DNA of 64,000 nucleotides, from positions 1 to 64,000 of the forward strand of contig NZ_CP160205.1 in NCBI RefSeq assembly GCF_041080815.1. Reading direction: 5' to 3'. The notes under the pieces were generated by a model that worked only from the letters and a program-made list of their open reading frames with translations, did no database searches and was not told the DNA's origin. The position numbers were made by a program, and so were the translations under genes. Positions 33,237-51,090 of this stretch are shown piece by piece. Source of the DNA: Mucilaginibacter yixingensis. Lineage in GTDB: Bacteria > Bacteroidota > Bacteroidia > Sphingobacteriales > Sphingobacteriaceae. Numbering within the stretch: the stretch's first letter is position 1; every line of letters starts with the position of its first letter.

Positions 33237-33313
33237 GTAGAGACGCATAATTGCGTCTCCCGCGTGCTTTTAAATAGGCTTGTCTCTTGGGAGACGCAAT
33301 TATGCGTCTCTAC
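33237..33313. repeat. Inverted repeat, GAGACGCATAATTGCGTCTC family (copy 2)
   Basis: GTAGAGACGCATAATTGCGT is mirrored by ACGCAATTATGCGTCTCTAC. The outer arms are the same as in the copy at 3839-3909, while the loop differs. The convergent minus-strand gene ends 5 bases further on. Confidence 0.78.
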
Positions 33314-33317
33314 TACG

Positions 33318-33533
33318 TCAATATTCCAATTCCTCGCAGCCAATCCCCGCTTTTCTTAAAGTGCTTTCAATTTGGCGCGGCGATAGATCTGCCGCTACTA
33401 CTCTTAAAATATTATCGCAATCTTCCAGATCAAAGTTCCAGTCGGCCACATTGGGCATGGCGGTCAAGAGGGTTTGCACGCGATTAACCTGTCGCGGCTG
33501 GGTTACGCTGGTTTTAAAGATGAGGATGTTCAT
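33318..33533 (-). CDS. HMA-like small protein without metal-binding cysteines
   Basis: A 71-residue protein with the beta-alpha-beta-beta-alpha-beta pattern of heavy-metal-associated domains (MNILIFKTSV, VNRVQTLLTAMP, WNFDLEDCDNILRVVA, IESTLRKAGIGCEEL). The CxxC of copper chaperones is replaced by TQPRQ, so metal binding is unlikely. The fold call is based on pattern only. It lies downstream of the 128-residue membrane protein on the same strand. Confidence 0.65.
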   Translation of the reverse strand: MNILIFKTSVTQPRQVNRVQTLLTAMPNVADWNFDLEDCDNILRVVAADLSPRQIESTLRKAGIGCEELEY

Positions 33534-33613
33534 AGGTAATTAGTTTTGAGAGATGGTTGGCGCATGGTGTTTTGCTTTTTAGCCCCCACGCCATGCGCCA
33601 GCCGCCTTCCGTT

Positions 33614-34000
33614 TTATTTTTCTTCGGTACCTTCTTTATAATCCATCCAGTCGTTATCAAATCTGCCCCGACCGAACGGGCCACCACATCTGCCGGCAAA
33701 TTTTTCTTTAAAGCGTTCGCGCTCCTCTGGTGTCATCTTTTCAAAATGCTCTCTCATACGCTGGCGCATCCACGGGGCACGGCCGCCACCAAACCTGGGC
33801 CCGCCTTTACCAAAGCCGAACAATATTTTGCACAGTATAAAAATACCCATGGCCTGCCAAAAGGTAATGGCGCTTACATGTAGTATGCCGGGTAGCAGGC
33901 AGTTCCATAACTGCATCACCACAAAGCTGATGAGTGATAAAAAGGCCGCAACGGCCAGCGGGATAAATACAAATCGCCCGCGAAAAAGAAATGCTTTCAT
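33614..34000 (-). CDS. Small membrane protein with a basic MTPEERERF tail
   Basis: A 128-residue protein with two predicted transmembrane helices (about residues 9-32 and 44-64). The tail is rich in glycine and arginine and contains HFEKMTPEERERFKEKFAGR. The MTPEER word resembles periplasmic Spy/CpxP-type helical proteins, but here the tail follows two membrane helices. It lies 11 bases behind an ECF sigma gene, so it is a candidate regulator of that factor. Confidence 0.75.
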   Translation of the reverse strand: MKAFLFRGRFVFIPLAVAAFLSLISFVVMQLWNCLLPGILHVSAITFWQAMGIFILCKILFGFGKGGPRFGGGRAPWMRQRMREHFEKMTPEERERFKEKFAGRCGGPFGRGRFDNDWMDYKEGTEEK

Positions 34001-34011
34001 GTCTTTAATCT

Positions 34012-34590
34012 TTAATATTTTGTAATGTCTTCGTACAACTGTTTCAGCCTGTCGCGCAGATGCAGTACGGCGTACCGCTTGCGCGAAACCAGTGTTTGTA
34101 CATTAACGCCCGTCATCTCGGCCATCTCGGCAAATGAGATGTCATCCAGTTCGTGCCAAACAAAAACCTGACGCTGTTCTTCGGGCAGTTCATCCAGCGC
34201 GGCAAAAAGCTGCTCCCAAAACAGGTTGCGCAAATACGCTGTTTCCGGTGTAGAGGTTTCGGGCATCAGCAGGGCCTGATAATCGGCCGCGCTGTTTTCG
34301 TCGTCCTCGTCATCGCTGTAAAACAGATCGTCCAGCAAGCTTTCCGATTTCTTTTTATGCTTATCGGTAATCTTGTTGCGCGCTACCCTGTACAGCCAGG
34401 CGCCTGTCTGTTCAATGGGTTCAGCATTAATGACCGAGCTAAACTGCTGCCACACATCCTGCATAATGTCTTCGGCGTCGGCGTCGTTCTTTACCCTGCG
34501 ACGGATGAACGACAGCAAATTTTTACCGTAAGCCTTTACGGCTTGCAGTATGGTGCTGTGTTTATCATCTGTCATCAGTGCGGTTGTCAA
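34012..34590 (-). CDS. ECF-type RNA polymerase sigma factor
   Basis: Third ECF factor of the window, 192 residues. Region 2 appears as NDADAEDIMQDVWQQFSSVI with TGAWLYRVARNKITD. Region 4 appears as LPEEQRQVFVWHELDDISFA, then MTGVNVQTLVSRKRYAVLHL. An acidic linker (DDLFYSDDEDDENSAAD) separates them. It heads an operon with the 128-residue membrane protein. A REP-like element sits in its upstream region. Confidence 0.94.
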   Translation of the reverse strand: MTTALMTDDKHSTILQAVKAYGKNLLSFIRRRVKNDADAEDIMQDVWQQFSSVINAEPIEQTGAWLYRVARNKITDKHKKKSESLLDDLFYSDDEDDENSAADYQALLMPETSTPETAYLRNLFWEQLFAALDELPEEQRQVFVWHELDDISFAEMAEMTGVNVQTLVSRKRYAVLHLRDRLKQLYEDITKY

Positions 34591-34696
34591 TGTAATTGCT
34601 GTTTGTTAATGGGATAGACGAGCCATCCGCACAAACATTTTAAAGAATTTCAAAATATTTTAATTAAGAGCGAATCATAAGTAAAATATAACGATC

Positions 34697-34794
34697 ACGT
34701 CATTGCGAGGCACAAAGCAATCTCTGTATTTGCAATGACGACTTGCATATCTGATTGTCCTATGCAGAGATTGCTTCGTGCCTCGCAATGACGT
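34697..34794. repeat. REP-like element, GTCATTGCGAGG family
   Basis: ACGTCATTGCGAGGCACAAAG and CTTCGTGCCTCGCAATGACGT are inverted copies with one mismatch. It lies between the divergent sigma and amidohydrolase genes. Confidence 0.82.
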
Positions 34795-34882
34795 ATAAGC
34801 TATTAGTTAACGAACTATACCATTTGTTACAGCAAAAGGCATTTGAGTTTTGTTAAATTTACCACATCAGCCGCATTTATTT

Positions 34883-35680
34883 ATGAAGATAGCCCTTGCC
34901 ACCCCTCCTTTTCCCATCAACCTTAACCAGGGTTTGGATTATGTTGAGCAATACGCCACGGAGGCAGCAGCTGGCGGCGCAAGGATTATTTGCTTCCCCG
35001 AAAGTTATCTGCCCGGCTACCCGGCAATAGAATATGAGGTTGAGAAGGCCAGTGCCGATGAATTGCGGCAGGCATTGAACCGCGTTTGCAAAATTGCACG
35101 TGAAAACTCAATATCGATTATTATGCCGATGGATTGGTACGAAGGCGGCCAATTTCTAAACACAGCCCAGGTGATATCTGCCGAAGGCGAAATATTAGGC
35201 TATCAAACCAAAAACCAACTCGACCCGACCGAAGACCATATCTGGAACGCCGGTACTGAGCGCCATCTGTTTGAGGTTGAAGGATTGAAATTTGGCGTCA
35301 CCATTTGTCATGAGGGTTTTCGGTACCCAGAGTCGGTTCGCTGGGCGGCGCGTCGTGGGGCACATATTGTTTTCCATCCGTACCTGGCCGGTAGCGATGA
35401 GCAGGGTGCGGTGCCAGAAGTTTGGGCGCATCCCGATAATCCGTACTATGAGAAAGCCATGTTGATGCGTGCTAACGAGAATACCATTTATTTTGCCAGT
35501 GTAAATTATGCCATGAAATATCCGGATGCTGCCACCTCGCTCATCTCGCCTCAGGGCAAATGTCTGGCCTGGCAACCGTACACAAAGGCAGGTGTACTCA
35601 CTATAGATATAGATTTGAATGCCGCTACGGCACTATTAGCCAAACGTTTCAAACCGCAGTTGTATGGCATGGCAGACTGA
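34883..35680 (+). CDS. Carbon-nitrogen hydrolase (nitrilase superfamily)
   Basis: A 265-residue amidase/nitrilase-type hydrolase. The catalytic set can be placed: E40 in CFPESYLPGYP, K110 in YQTKNQLDPTED and nucleophile C142 in GVTICHEGFRYPE. A second glutamate is likely in the 115-150 region. The ATG at 34883 is used because MKIALATPPF is the usual first strand. The substrate (amide, nitrile or carbamoyl compound) cannot be told from sequence. It stands alone. Confidence 0.9.
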   Translation: MKIALATPPFPINLNQGLDYVEQYATEAAAGGARIICFPESYLPGYPAIEYEVEKASADELRQALNRVCKIARENSISIIMPMDWYEGGQFLNTAQVISAEGEILGYQTKNQLDPTEDHIWNAGTERHLFEVEGLKFGVTICHEGFRYPESVRWAARRGAHIVFHPYLAGSDEQGAVPEVWAHPDNPYYEKAMLMRANENTIYFASVNYAMKYPDAATSLISPQGKCLAWQPYTKAGVLTIDIDLNAATALLAKRFKPQLYGMAD

Positions 35681-35740
35681 CATCAATTCAAAATCGGCAC
35701 GTTTTTGGATAAGTATTAAATAAAAAGGAAGAGTTTCATC

Positions 35741-36106
35741 ATGGCCAATAAAAAAACATTGATTTTAGGCGCCACCCCCAATAGCGGCAGATACGCTTAC
35801 CTGGCTGCAAATACGCTGGTTCGCAAAGGCCACGATATAATAAATGTAGGTCTTAGAAATGGCGAAGTTGCCGGCGTGCCGATTGAACGCCCCGATACTA
35901 TTCACCAAGGTGTAGATACGATTACCCTATACGTTGGTCCGCAAAACCAGCCGCAACTGTATGACTATATTATAAAGACGCACCCCAAACGCATCATCTT
36001 TAATCCCGGCACAGAAAATACTGAACTGCGCAGAATGGCGATTAATAATGGTATCGAGACAGAATATGCCTGTACGTTGGTGATGTTGAGCACTGGGCAG
36101 TATTAA
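35741..36106 (+). CDS. CoA-binding domain protein
   Basis: A 121-residue single-domain protein with a Rossmann-like CoA-binding fold. It has the nucleotide loop ILGATPNSGRYAYLAANTLV (about 8-27), a GHDIINVGLRNGEVAGVPI strand and a FNPGTENTELRRMAINNGI segment. Homologues are small standalone proteins with little functional data. It lies 60 bases behind the nitrilase-like gene. Confidence 0.88.
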   Translation: MANKKTLILGATPNSGRYAYLAANTLVRKGHDIINVGLRNGEVAGVPIERPDTIHQGVDTITLYVGPQNQPQLYDYIIKTHPKRIIFNPGTENTELRRMAINNGIETEYACTLVMLSTGQY

Positions 36107-36140
36107 TTATTTAGAAAAACAACAAGAAATAGGGGTTCCC

Positions 36141-36584
36141 ATGGATATTCAGCGAGGTATTCAAATTGATAAGCCGTCCATCTTCGTACCCTGGGATGTC
36201 GATGTGGAGCAACTGTCGGTTCTTTTTAAACTGAACCCATTAAAGCGAGTGACGGATAAGTATTATACAATTGCCTGCGAATTATTTGATGGCCTATCTT
36301 GTTACCTGGGTTTTCATTTTAAACCAGGGACAAACGAGAGTTTGAGAGAGCTAGAGTTTTTTAGGGATCGATATGATGATCTCCAATGGTCATTTGAAGA
36401 TTTTCAAAGCCATCTGGAGAAAGTATTCGGTTTGCCTGATGAAAGATATCCTATAGAAGAAGGTTTCAGCGGAGGTCATTGGTTGTTTAATGATACCTTA
36501 ATTGTACATAGAGTTTTTGATCGATTTGGCCCGGAAGAGCATGTCCGTATCATTAAATTAGAGAACACAGAAACTTTGGCCTAA
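36141..36584 (+). CDS. Hypothetical protein
   Basis: A 147-residue soluble, acidic protein that I do not recognise. It has no signal peptide or membrane helix. Notable segments are SIFVPWDVDVEQLSVLF near the start, DGLSCYLGFHFKPG in the middle and GGHWLFNDTLIVHRVFDRFG near the end. The codon use looks similar to neighbours, though somewhat more AT-rich. It may be a small immunity-like or accessory protein; nothing nearby decides this. Confidence 0.7.
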   Translation: MDIQRGIQIDKPSIFVPWDVDVEQLSVLFKLNPLKRVTDKYYTIACELFDGLSCYLGFHFKPGTNESLRELEFFRDRYDDLQWSFEDFQSHLEKVFGLPDERYPIEEGFSGGHWLFNDTLIVHRVFDRFGPEEHVRIIKLENTETLA

Positions 36585-36605
36585 CCATTTGATAATAACC
36601 TTGCG

Positions 36606-37982
36606 TTAGCTTCCTGTAGAAAGTATCCTCATCTCCTTCGGATAATAATTGTTTACTCTATTAGGCAGCAACTTGGCCCAGCCCAGCGGATGCCCTTCAA
36701 AACACATCAGGTTCCATCCCTTTTGAGAAAGGTCCAAATCTTTGATTTCATCCCGGCGCAGATAGCTAATGGCTTGCTCCCGGCTGAGTTCGGTTTGTTG
36801 GATCTGGTCGCGATCAAGCATCAGGCTCATGGCCAGCTCATGATCGGGCACCAGGTCTTTGCCGGCAAGGCTACCCAGCCGCACGCCCGATTTTTTAATA
36901 TATAAATACTGCTGCAGCGTTTCCAGATCCTCGCGGTGTATCTTGTCTATCGCCAGCCAGTCGTCATTTAGTTTAAAAAAATAATAATTGGCCGGCTCCT
37001 TTATATAAGGCTTCAGCAAGTCGATAGATTTATAATCTGGTTTACCCTGATCTTTCTTTTTAAAAGCCTTGGTCTCGCCGCTGCTTTCAGTTTTGCGTAA
37101 GCATGCAGCAAACAGACCCTCGCCCTGCACCTTGCCCGGGTAAAAACGATACCCCCAGGCTTTATGCTCCGTTGATTGACTTTCTACCACGCCCCAATCC
37201 TGTTCAACAGGTATGCGCACGCTTTCCATACCAAACTCGGTGCATAACCAATCCAGCACCTGCTCGTTTTCTTGCTCAGAGTAAGAACAGGTAGAGTATA
37301 TTAAATAACCATCCTCGCGCAGGGCGGGATAAACATCGGCCAGTATGCGCTCCTGCCGTTGCTGGCAAAGGTTCACATTATCTACAGACCACTCCTGCAT
37401 CGCCTCCGGCTCCTTACGGAACATGCCCGAGCCCGAACAAGGCGCATCCACCAGGATCAGGTCAAAGAAACCTTTTACCCGGCCATAGTCGCGCGGATCA
37501 TTATTAGTTACTATCGTATTGCTGCGCCCCCATCGGGTCAGATTATCAGTAAGGATGGGGACACGCGTTTTAATAATCTCGTTAGCCACCAGCAAATCAT
37601 CCTGATTTAGGGCCGAGCTAAGCAATGTGCTTTTGCCGCCGGGCGCTGCGCATAGGTCCAACGCACGGATTGGCTCATCCATTTCGCCGCGTATACTATT
37701 ATATATATGTGTAATAAACATAGACGATGCCTCCTGCACATAATAACAACCGGCATGAAACAGCGGATCGAACGTGAACGATGGGCGGCTTTCCAGATAA
37801 AAGCCCTCTGGGCACCAGGGCACCTCTACCCCCGGCTGCTGGCCACTATATTTAGATGGATTGATGCGGATACTGGTAGGTGCCGGCAAGTTTTGGTGCG
37901 TTTCAACAAAGTTTTGCGCGTCAAAACCTGGTGCATTGCTAATAGACTCAATAAACTTTCCTGGAAAAACGATGTCGCTCAT
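36606..37982 (-). CDS. RNA (cytosine-5)-methyltransferase, RsmF/NOL1-Nop2-Sun type
   Basis: SAM-dependent methyltransferase of 458 residues that would methylate cytosine-5 in rRNA or tRNA. Motif I is LDLCAAPGGKSTLLSSAL. The catalytic motif IV is VDAPCSGSGMFRK and motif VI is STCSYSEQENEQ, giving the two cysteines of the NSUN mechanism. The N-terminus SIRINPSKYSG and the C-terminal PUA-like region (about 300-458) match RsmF-type proteins. It is divergent from the first rRNA operon, with about 120 bases before promoter P1. Confidence 0.93.
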   Translation of the reverse strand: MSDIVFPGKFIESISNAPGFDAQNFVETHQNLPAPTSIRINPSKYSGQQPGVEVPWCPEGFYLESRPSFTFDPLFHAGCYYVQEASSMFITHIYNSIRGEMDEPIRALDLCAAPGGKSTLLSSALNQDDLLVANEIIKTRVPILTDNLTRWGRSNTIVTNNDPRDYGRVKGFFDLILVDAPCSGSGMFRKEPEAMQEWSVDNVNLCQQRQERILADVYPALREDGYLIYSTCSYSEQENEQVLDWLCTEFGMESVRIPVEQDWGVVESQSTEHKAWGYRFYPGKVQGEGLFAACLRKTESSGETKAFKKKDQGKPDYKSIDLLKPYIKEPANYYFFKLNDDWLAIDKIHREDLETLQQYLYIKKSGVRLGSLAGKDLVPDHELAMSLMLDRDQIQQTELSREQAISYLRRDEIKDLDLSQKGWNLMCFEGHPLGWAKLLPNRVNNYYPKEMRILSTGS

Positions 37983-38106
37983 ATCTAATCAAAGGTATGA
38001 ATTTTAACAAACGGGCGTATTTGCAGGCTTGTGTTAAAAATAGATGAACACAATGTAAGCTAATCTTCAAGTAGTTATGGACTTTGTTTTAATGATTTAA
38101 AAATAG

Positions 38107-38558
38107 TTGTTGGCACGAGCCAAAAAACGCTGTACATTTGTAGTTCGCTTTTGAAAAAAGGCGACGTTATTTGAAAATTGGGAACAAAAAAATAAATCTG
38201 AAAAAGTTGAATTTTTCACTTGACAGAAAGGAAAAAAGTTCCCACCTTTGCAACCCGCAATTGAAGGATCGCGGTTGTTATTTGAAGGAAGAGTAAAGGA
38301 GTTGGAAGCGGTTGAAGATCAGCAATGATTGGAGACGGGGGGAGAGAGCAAGTAGGGTGTAGAGATCTTAAGAAATCGAGCCTGAAAGAGAGAAAAAAGA
38401 ATTTTAAAATAGTTCTTGGAGAAGCGGAAAAGATGACTACCTTTGCAGCCCGAACGGCGGGAAAGCGAAATTGAAAAACGGAGCTGGAAACGCAGAAAGG
38501 GGCGAGAAAAAAAATAAAAATTTTCTTCTTGCAAATAAGAAAAAGGTTCTTACCTTTG
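38107..38558 (+). promoter_or_regulatory. Four tandem promoters of rRNA operon 1 (P1-P4)
   Basis: P1: TTG at 38107 or 38110 with TACATTTG 38133-38140. P2: TTG 38220-38222 with CACCTTTG 38243-38250 (one mismatch). P3: TTG 38416-38418 with TACCTTTG 38438-38445. P4: TTG 38529-38531 with TACCTTTG 38551-38558. Spacers are 19-20 bases (P1 20 from the second TTG). Each match to TTG-N(17-23)-TAnnTTTG is clear, and multiple promoters are usual for rRNA operons. P2-P4 share the GCA(A/G) bases that follow the box. Confidence 0.75.
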
Positions 38559-38690
38559 CAGTCCCAAACAAAACGGGACAAAAACACTGAGAGAGCGAAT
38601 CTCGAAAGTAAATGAAAAACTGATAGAATTAATCCAAGCGTAAGTAAGGAATAAGGATATAAGAAAGGGAGTCGTGAGACACCGGAAGAA

Positions 38691-38841
38691 GTTCTTTAGA
38701 ATAAAGAGAATAAAATAAATCATGAAGCAAAGCGGGAGCGATGCAGAGTTTACCAGAAGGTAAACGAAACATTGCGAACTGTCAAAAGACTTTGAGGACT
38801 GGAAATTTGTCAAAAGATAACATAATAGGCGCAAGCCTATT
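38691..38841 (+). promoter_or_regulatory. rRNA leader: boxA-like element and hairpin
   Basis: GTTCTTTAGA (38691-38700) resembles the boxA antitermination signal. AATAGGC-GCAA-GCCTATT (38824-38841) is a perfect 7-bp hairpin with a GCAA loop. The equivalent hairpin in operon 2 has two compensating pair changes. Confidence 0.5.
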
Positions 38842-38902
38842 GACAAACAGATTTCTAATTTCCTAAGAGAAACTAGGGTCTGGATACAAACAAAACATTT
38901 TA

Positions 38903-40424
<1,522 letters not shown>

Positions 40425-40634
40425 TGGAGCGAATTTCCAAGAAGTCAGTCAGAGACTATAACATTGACAGCCTGCTTTGTTCATGTTTATTTTATTCTTT
40501 AAAGATATAACCCAGGAAGATGAAGCCATCAGTTGGGCCGGCTAAAAAGAGTCGGGACGATAAGTGGCAGTAGCAGTAGTAAGTAGTAGTATAAAATACT
40601 GCGACTGCAACTAAATACTGCAACTAAGAAATAA

Positions 40635-40709
40635 AGTCCCGTAGCTCAGTTTGGTTAGAGCACTACACTGATAATGTAGGGGTCAGCAGTTCAAATCTGC
40701 TCGGGACTA
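40635..40709 (+). tRNA. tRNA-Ile (GAT)
   Basis: Acceptor stem AGTCCCG/CGGGACT, D-arm with GCTCAGTTTGGTTAGAGC, anticodon GAT in CTGATAATG, and T-loop TTCAAAT closed by AGCAG/CTGCT. It lies in the 16S-23S spacer, the normal place for tRNA-Ile. Confidence 0.95.
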
Positions 40710-40728
40710 CATAAGTAACATTAACCTT

Positions 40729-40802
40729 GGGGGATTAGCTCAGCTGGCTAGAGCACCTGCCTTGCACGCAGGGGGTCAACGGTTCGAATCCGTTATTCTC
40801 CA
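40729..40802 (+). tRNA. tRNA-Ala (TGC)
   Basis: Acceptor stem GGGGGAT/ATTCTCC with two G-U pairs, D-arm GCTCAGCTGGCTAGAGC, anticodon TGC in CTTGCACG, and T-loop TTCGAAT closed by AACGG/CCGTT. It follows tRNA-Ile by 19 bases in the 16S-23S spacer. Confidence 0.95.
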
Positions 40803-40844
40803 CGATGCTTTTCGAGTCGCAATGACTCAAATGGGAAGCAAAAA

Positions 40845-40995
40845 GTTCTTTGACATATTGGAAGAAGTAATTAAAAAACGAGAAAACAACAGAGGTTGTG
40901 AATCGTGAGAAGTGAATAGAGAGTTTACTCACTACTAACAACTCACCACTCACCAACCAAATAAAGGCATATTATACCGAGCAAAAGCGGTATAG
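40845..40995 (+). promoter_or_regulatory. boxA-like element and hairpin in the 16S-23S spacer
   Basis: GTTCTTTGAC (40845-40854) resembles boxA of Bacteroidota rRNA spacers. TATACCG-AGCAAAAG-CGGTATA forms a hairpin just before 23S, probably part of the processing stalk. Confidence 0.5.
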
Positions 40996-40997
40996 TA

Positions 40998-43873
<2,876 letters not shown>

Positions 43874-43885
43874 GTAACAGATAAC

Positions 43886-43907
43886 GGGTGCAGAGCAATC
43901 TGCACCC
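43886..43907 (+). other. GNRA-capped hairpin in the 23S-5S spacer
   Basis: GGGTGCAGA and TCTGCACCC form a perfect 9-bp stem with a GCAA tetraloop, 12 bases behind 23S. It is probably a processing or stability element. The rest of the spacer is made of GGTTGATTAA / AATCAACC words. Confidence 0.6.
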
Positions 43908-44081
43908 ACAATCAAAACAACAATGCTGTTGTTCTCTCGTTTTCTTTATTACTTCTTTCAATCATGTTAATGTTATTGGGTTGAATAAGTTGATTAAGTT
44001 GGATTGAGTGAGTGGTTAAAACTACTTAACAAAATCAACCACTTAACAAATCAACTACTCACCAATCAACATAAAAATATT

Positions 44082-44193
<112 letters not shown>

Positions 44194-44219
44194 TTATCAT
44201 CCGAAGAGGATGTAAAACT

Positions 44220-44250
44220 AAAAGCCTTTGCTATCAGCAAAGGCTTTTCT
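44220..44250 (+). terminator. rRNA operon 1 terminator
   Basis: AAAAGCCTTTGCT and AGCAAAGGCTTTT form a 13-bp stem with a 3-base loop, followed by CTCGTTTT. It lies 26 bases behind 5S. Confidence 0.88.
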
Positions 44251-44411
44251 CGTTTTCAGACTTTTCTAAAATACATCCCCATCACGTCTTCATCTCCAAA
44301 TCCATTCCTCTAATAGCCTTTATACACTTTTTCGATGCAGCTCTCGGACATCTGCTCTTATTCCCTTCAACATCGAAAGATCCTGAGAATCTTTAAATCC
44401 TAAAAATTCTG

Positions 44412-45438
44412 CTGAGATCTGCCCTGGTTGCGCATACATCACGCCTCTCATATCGTTTCTATCCCCTGGGTACTCCTCGAAGAATGATTCTGTAAACCGA
44501 AGTCTAACTGTTCTCCTGCTTTCCCTCCAATCAAAAAACTCCGAATCTTAGATCAATCCTTTAAGTCTTTCAATCCAGAAAATTTGTTTAGGTCTGACCA
44601 GGTCCAGCGATCAAACCATTCATCTTTTGTCGATATCTAATCGCATCCTTGGATCGGGCTTTTGCAATCTGCATGGTAACATAATGCATCATCGCAATCG
44701 ATAGCAGGTGATTCCCATTTTCTGTACTGTGAATTCCCTGTGGCGCTACCGGCACAGATCAAACTTGGTCGGTAACGGCACATTACTTAGGTAGACTGCG
44801 GGCAGGCTTGGATTCTAACATAGGTTAAGGCCCACATGTTAGATGTCGCATCATTTACACCTTTTACCTGATTGAGAGATCGGGCTTATTCGTTAGGTGT
44901 TGACGCACAGCAGACATGGTAAAAGTGATCCCATGCTTGGTGCTGGATGGGTAATTAAACCTTATAGGTATACAACAGATCTGAGCCAGGAATTAAAACT
45001 ACAAATGATCGGCTGCATTCACCAGGCCGGGCAATTGTTATATGATTAGGAAGCAAATCATTTTCTATGATAGAAAGAGCCAGAAGAAATAGGCCTTGGT
45101 TGTCTGAAAATAGGTGGTACTGATAGTTGCTCTAAGGATATAGGTGTGGGTTATCAACTTAAACCTTTTGCCAATTTCTTATTTGCTTGTAGCATTTGTT
45201 ATGTGCTATAAGGTGTTTTGTCCGTGCATTATCTGCATTTTTCCTTAGATATTAAACATAATATGTGCGTTTGGGCAGTGTGAAGTCTCTAGAACCAGAG
45301 CATAGTGAAGGGTACTAAAGCGAACTGATTTAGGACGATTGCTTCCATTAAATACTTCACTACACTATTCCAGTTAAAAATATACTTGCTGTAAACTAGC
45401 GACTTACGAAATGTTTGATGAGATTTGTTTAGAATGAT
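44412..45438. other. Non-coding spacer between the two rRNA operons
   Basis: About 1 kb with no supported gene, tRNA, terminator or repeat copy. Plus-strand translation gives only short open stretches broken by stops, for example around 44740-44830. It may be the decayed remnant of a gene. I do not recognise a family. Confidence 0.5.
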
Positions 45439-45776
45439 TTGCAGGAGTAGAAAAAGAGCGTACCTTTGCAACCCGCAATTGAAGGATCGCGGTTGTTATT
45501 TGAAGGAAGGGTAAAGGAGTTAGAATTGGTTGAAGATCAGTAATGATTGGAGACGGAGGGAGAGAGCAAGTAGGGTGTAGGGATCTTAAGAAATCGAGCC
45601 TGAAAGAGAGAAAAAAGAATTTTAAAATAGTTCTTGGAGAAGCGAAAAAGATGACTACCTTTGCAGCCCGAACGGCGGGAAAGCGAAATTGAAAAACGGA
45701 GCTAAAAACGCAGAAAGGGGCGAGAAAAAAAATAAAAATTTTCTTCTTGCAAATAAGAAAAAGGTTCTTACCTTTG
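45439..45776 (+). promoter_or_regulatory. Three tandem promoters of rRNA operon 2
   Basis: P2': TTG 45439-45441 with TACCTTTG 45461-45468. P3': TTG 45634-45636 with TACCTTTG 45656-45663. P4': TTG 45747-45749 with TACCTTTG 45769-45776. The spacers are 19 bases each. There is no counterpart of P1. The -33 half of P2' comes from DNA outside the duplicated segment. Confidence 0.75.
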
Positions 45777-45907
45777 CAGTCCCAAACAAAACGGGACAAA
45801 AACACTGAGAGAGCGAATCTCGAAAGTAAATGAAAAACTGATAGAATTAATCCAAGCGTAAGTAAGGAATAAGGATATAAGAAAGGGAGTCGTGAGACAC
45901 CGGAAGA

Positions 45908-46059
45908 AGTTCTTTAGAATAAAGAGAATAAAATAAATCATGAAGCAAAGCGGGAGCGATGCAGAGTTTACTAGAAGGTAAACGAAACATTGCGAACTGT
46001 CAAAAGACTTTGAGGACTGGAAATTTGTCAAAAGATAACATGATAAGCTTAGGCTTATC
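45908..46059 (+). promoter_or_regulatory. rRNA operon 2 leader: boxA-like element and hairpin
   Basis: GTTCTTTAGA lies at 45908-45917, as in operon 1. The hairpin is GATAAGC-TTAG-GCTTATC (46042-46059), which differs from AATAGGC-GCAA-GCCTATT by two paired changes and a different loop. Confidence 0.5.
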
Positions 46060-46119
46060 GCAAACAGATTTCTAATTTCCTAAGAGAAACTAGGGTCTGG
46101 ATACAAACAAAACATTTTA

Positions 46120-47641
<1,522 letters not shown>

Positions 47642-47851
47642 TGGAGCGAATTTCCAAGAAGTCAGTCAGAGACTATAACATTGACAGCCTGCTTTGTTCA
47701 TGTTTATTTTATTCTTTAAAGATATAACCCAGGAAGATGAAGCCATCAGTTGGGCCGGCTAAAAAGAGTCGGGACGATAAGTGGCAGTAGCAGTAGTAAG
47801 TAGTAGTATAAAATACTGCGACTGCAACTAAATACTGCAACTAAGAAATAA

Positions 47852-47926
47852 AGTCCCGTAGCTCAGTTTGGTTAGAGCACTACACTGATAATGTAGGGGT
47901 CAGCAGTTCAAATCTGCTCGGGACTA
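47852..47926 (+). tRNA. tRNA-Ile (GAT), operon 2
   Basis: Identical to the spacer tRNA-Ile of operon 1, with anticodon GAT and acceptor stem AGTCCCG/CGGGACT. Confidence 0.95.
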
Positions 47927-47945
47927 CATAAGTAACATTAACCTT

Positions 47946-48019
47946 GGGGGATTAGCTCAGCTGGCTAGAGCACCTGCCTTGCACGCAGGGGGTCAACGGT
48001 TCGAATCCGTTATTCTCCA
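47946..48019 (+). tRNA. tRNA-Ala (TGC), operon 2
   Basis: Identical to the spacer tRNA-Ala of operon 1, with anticodon TGC and acceptor stem GGGGGAT/ATTCTCC. Confidence 0.95.
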
Positions 48020-48214
48020 CGATGCTTTTCGAGTCGCAATGACTCAAATGGGAAGCAAAAAGTTCTTTGACATATTGGAAGAAGTAATTAAAAAACGAGA
48101 AAACAACAGAGGTTGTGAATCGTGAGAAGTGAATAGAGAGTTTACTCACTACTAACAACTCACCACTCACCAACCAAATAAAGGCATATTATACCGAGCA
48201 AAAGCGGTATAGTA

Positions 48215-51090
<2,876 letters not shown>

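Noticed and set aside
38216..38846. Minus-strand ORFs of 98 and 123 residues in the rRNA leader
   Set aside because: The composition is low-complexity (F, S, L rich) and lies on the promoter region of the rRNA operon. There is no supporting start signal.
44412..45438. Transposase remnant between the rRNA operons
   Set aside because: No terminal inverted repeats, target duplication or recognisable transposase motif can be seen. Only a stop-broken reading frame is present.
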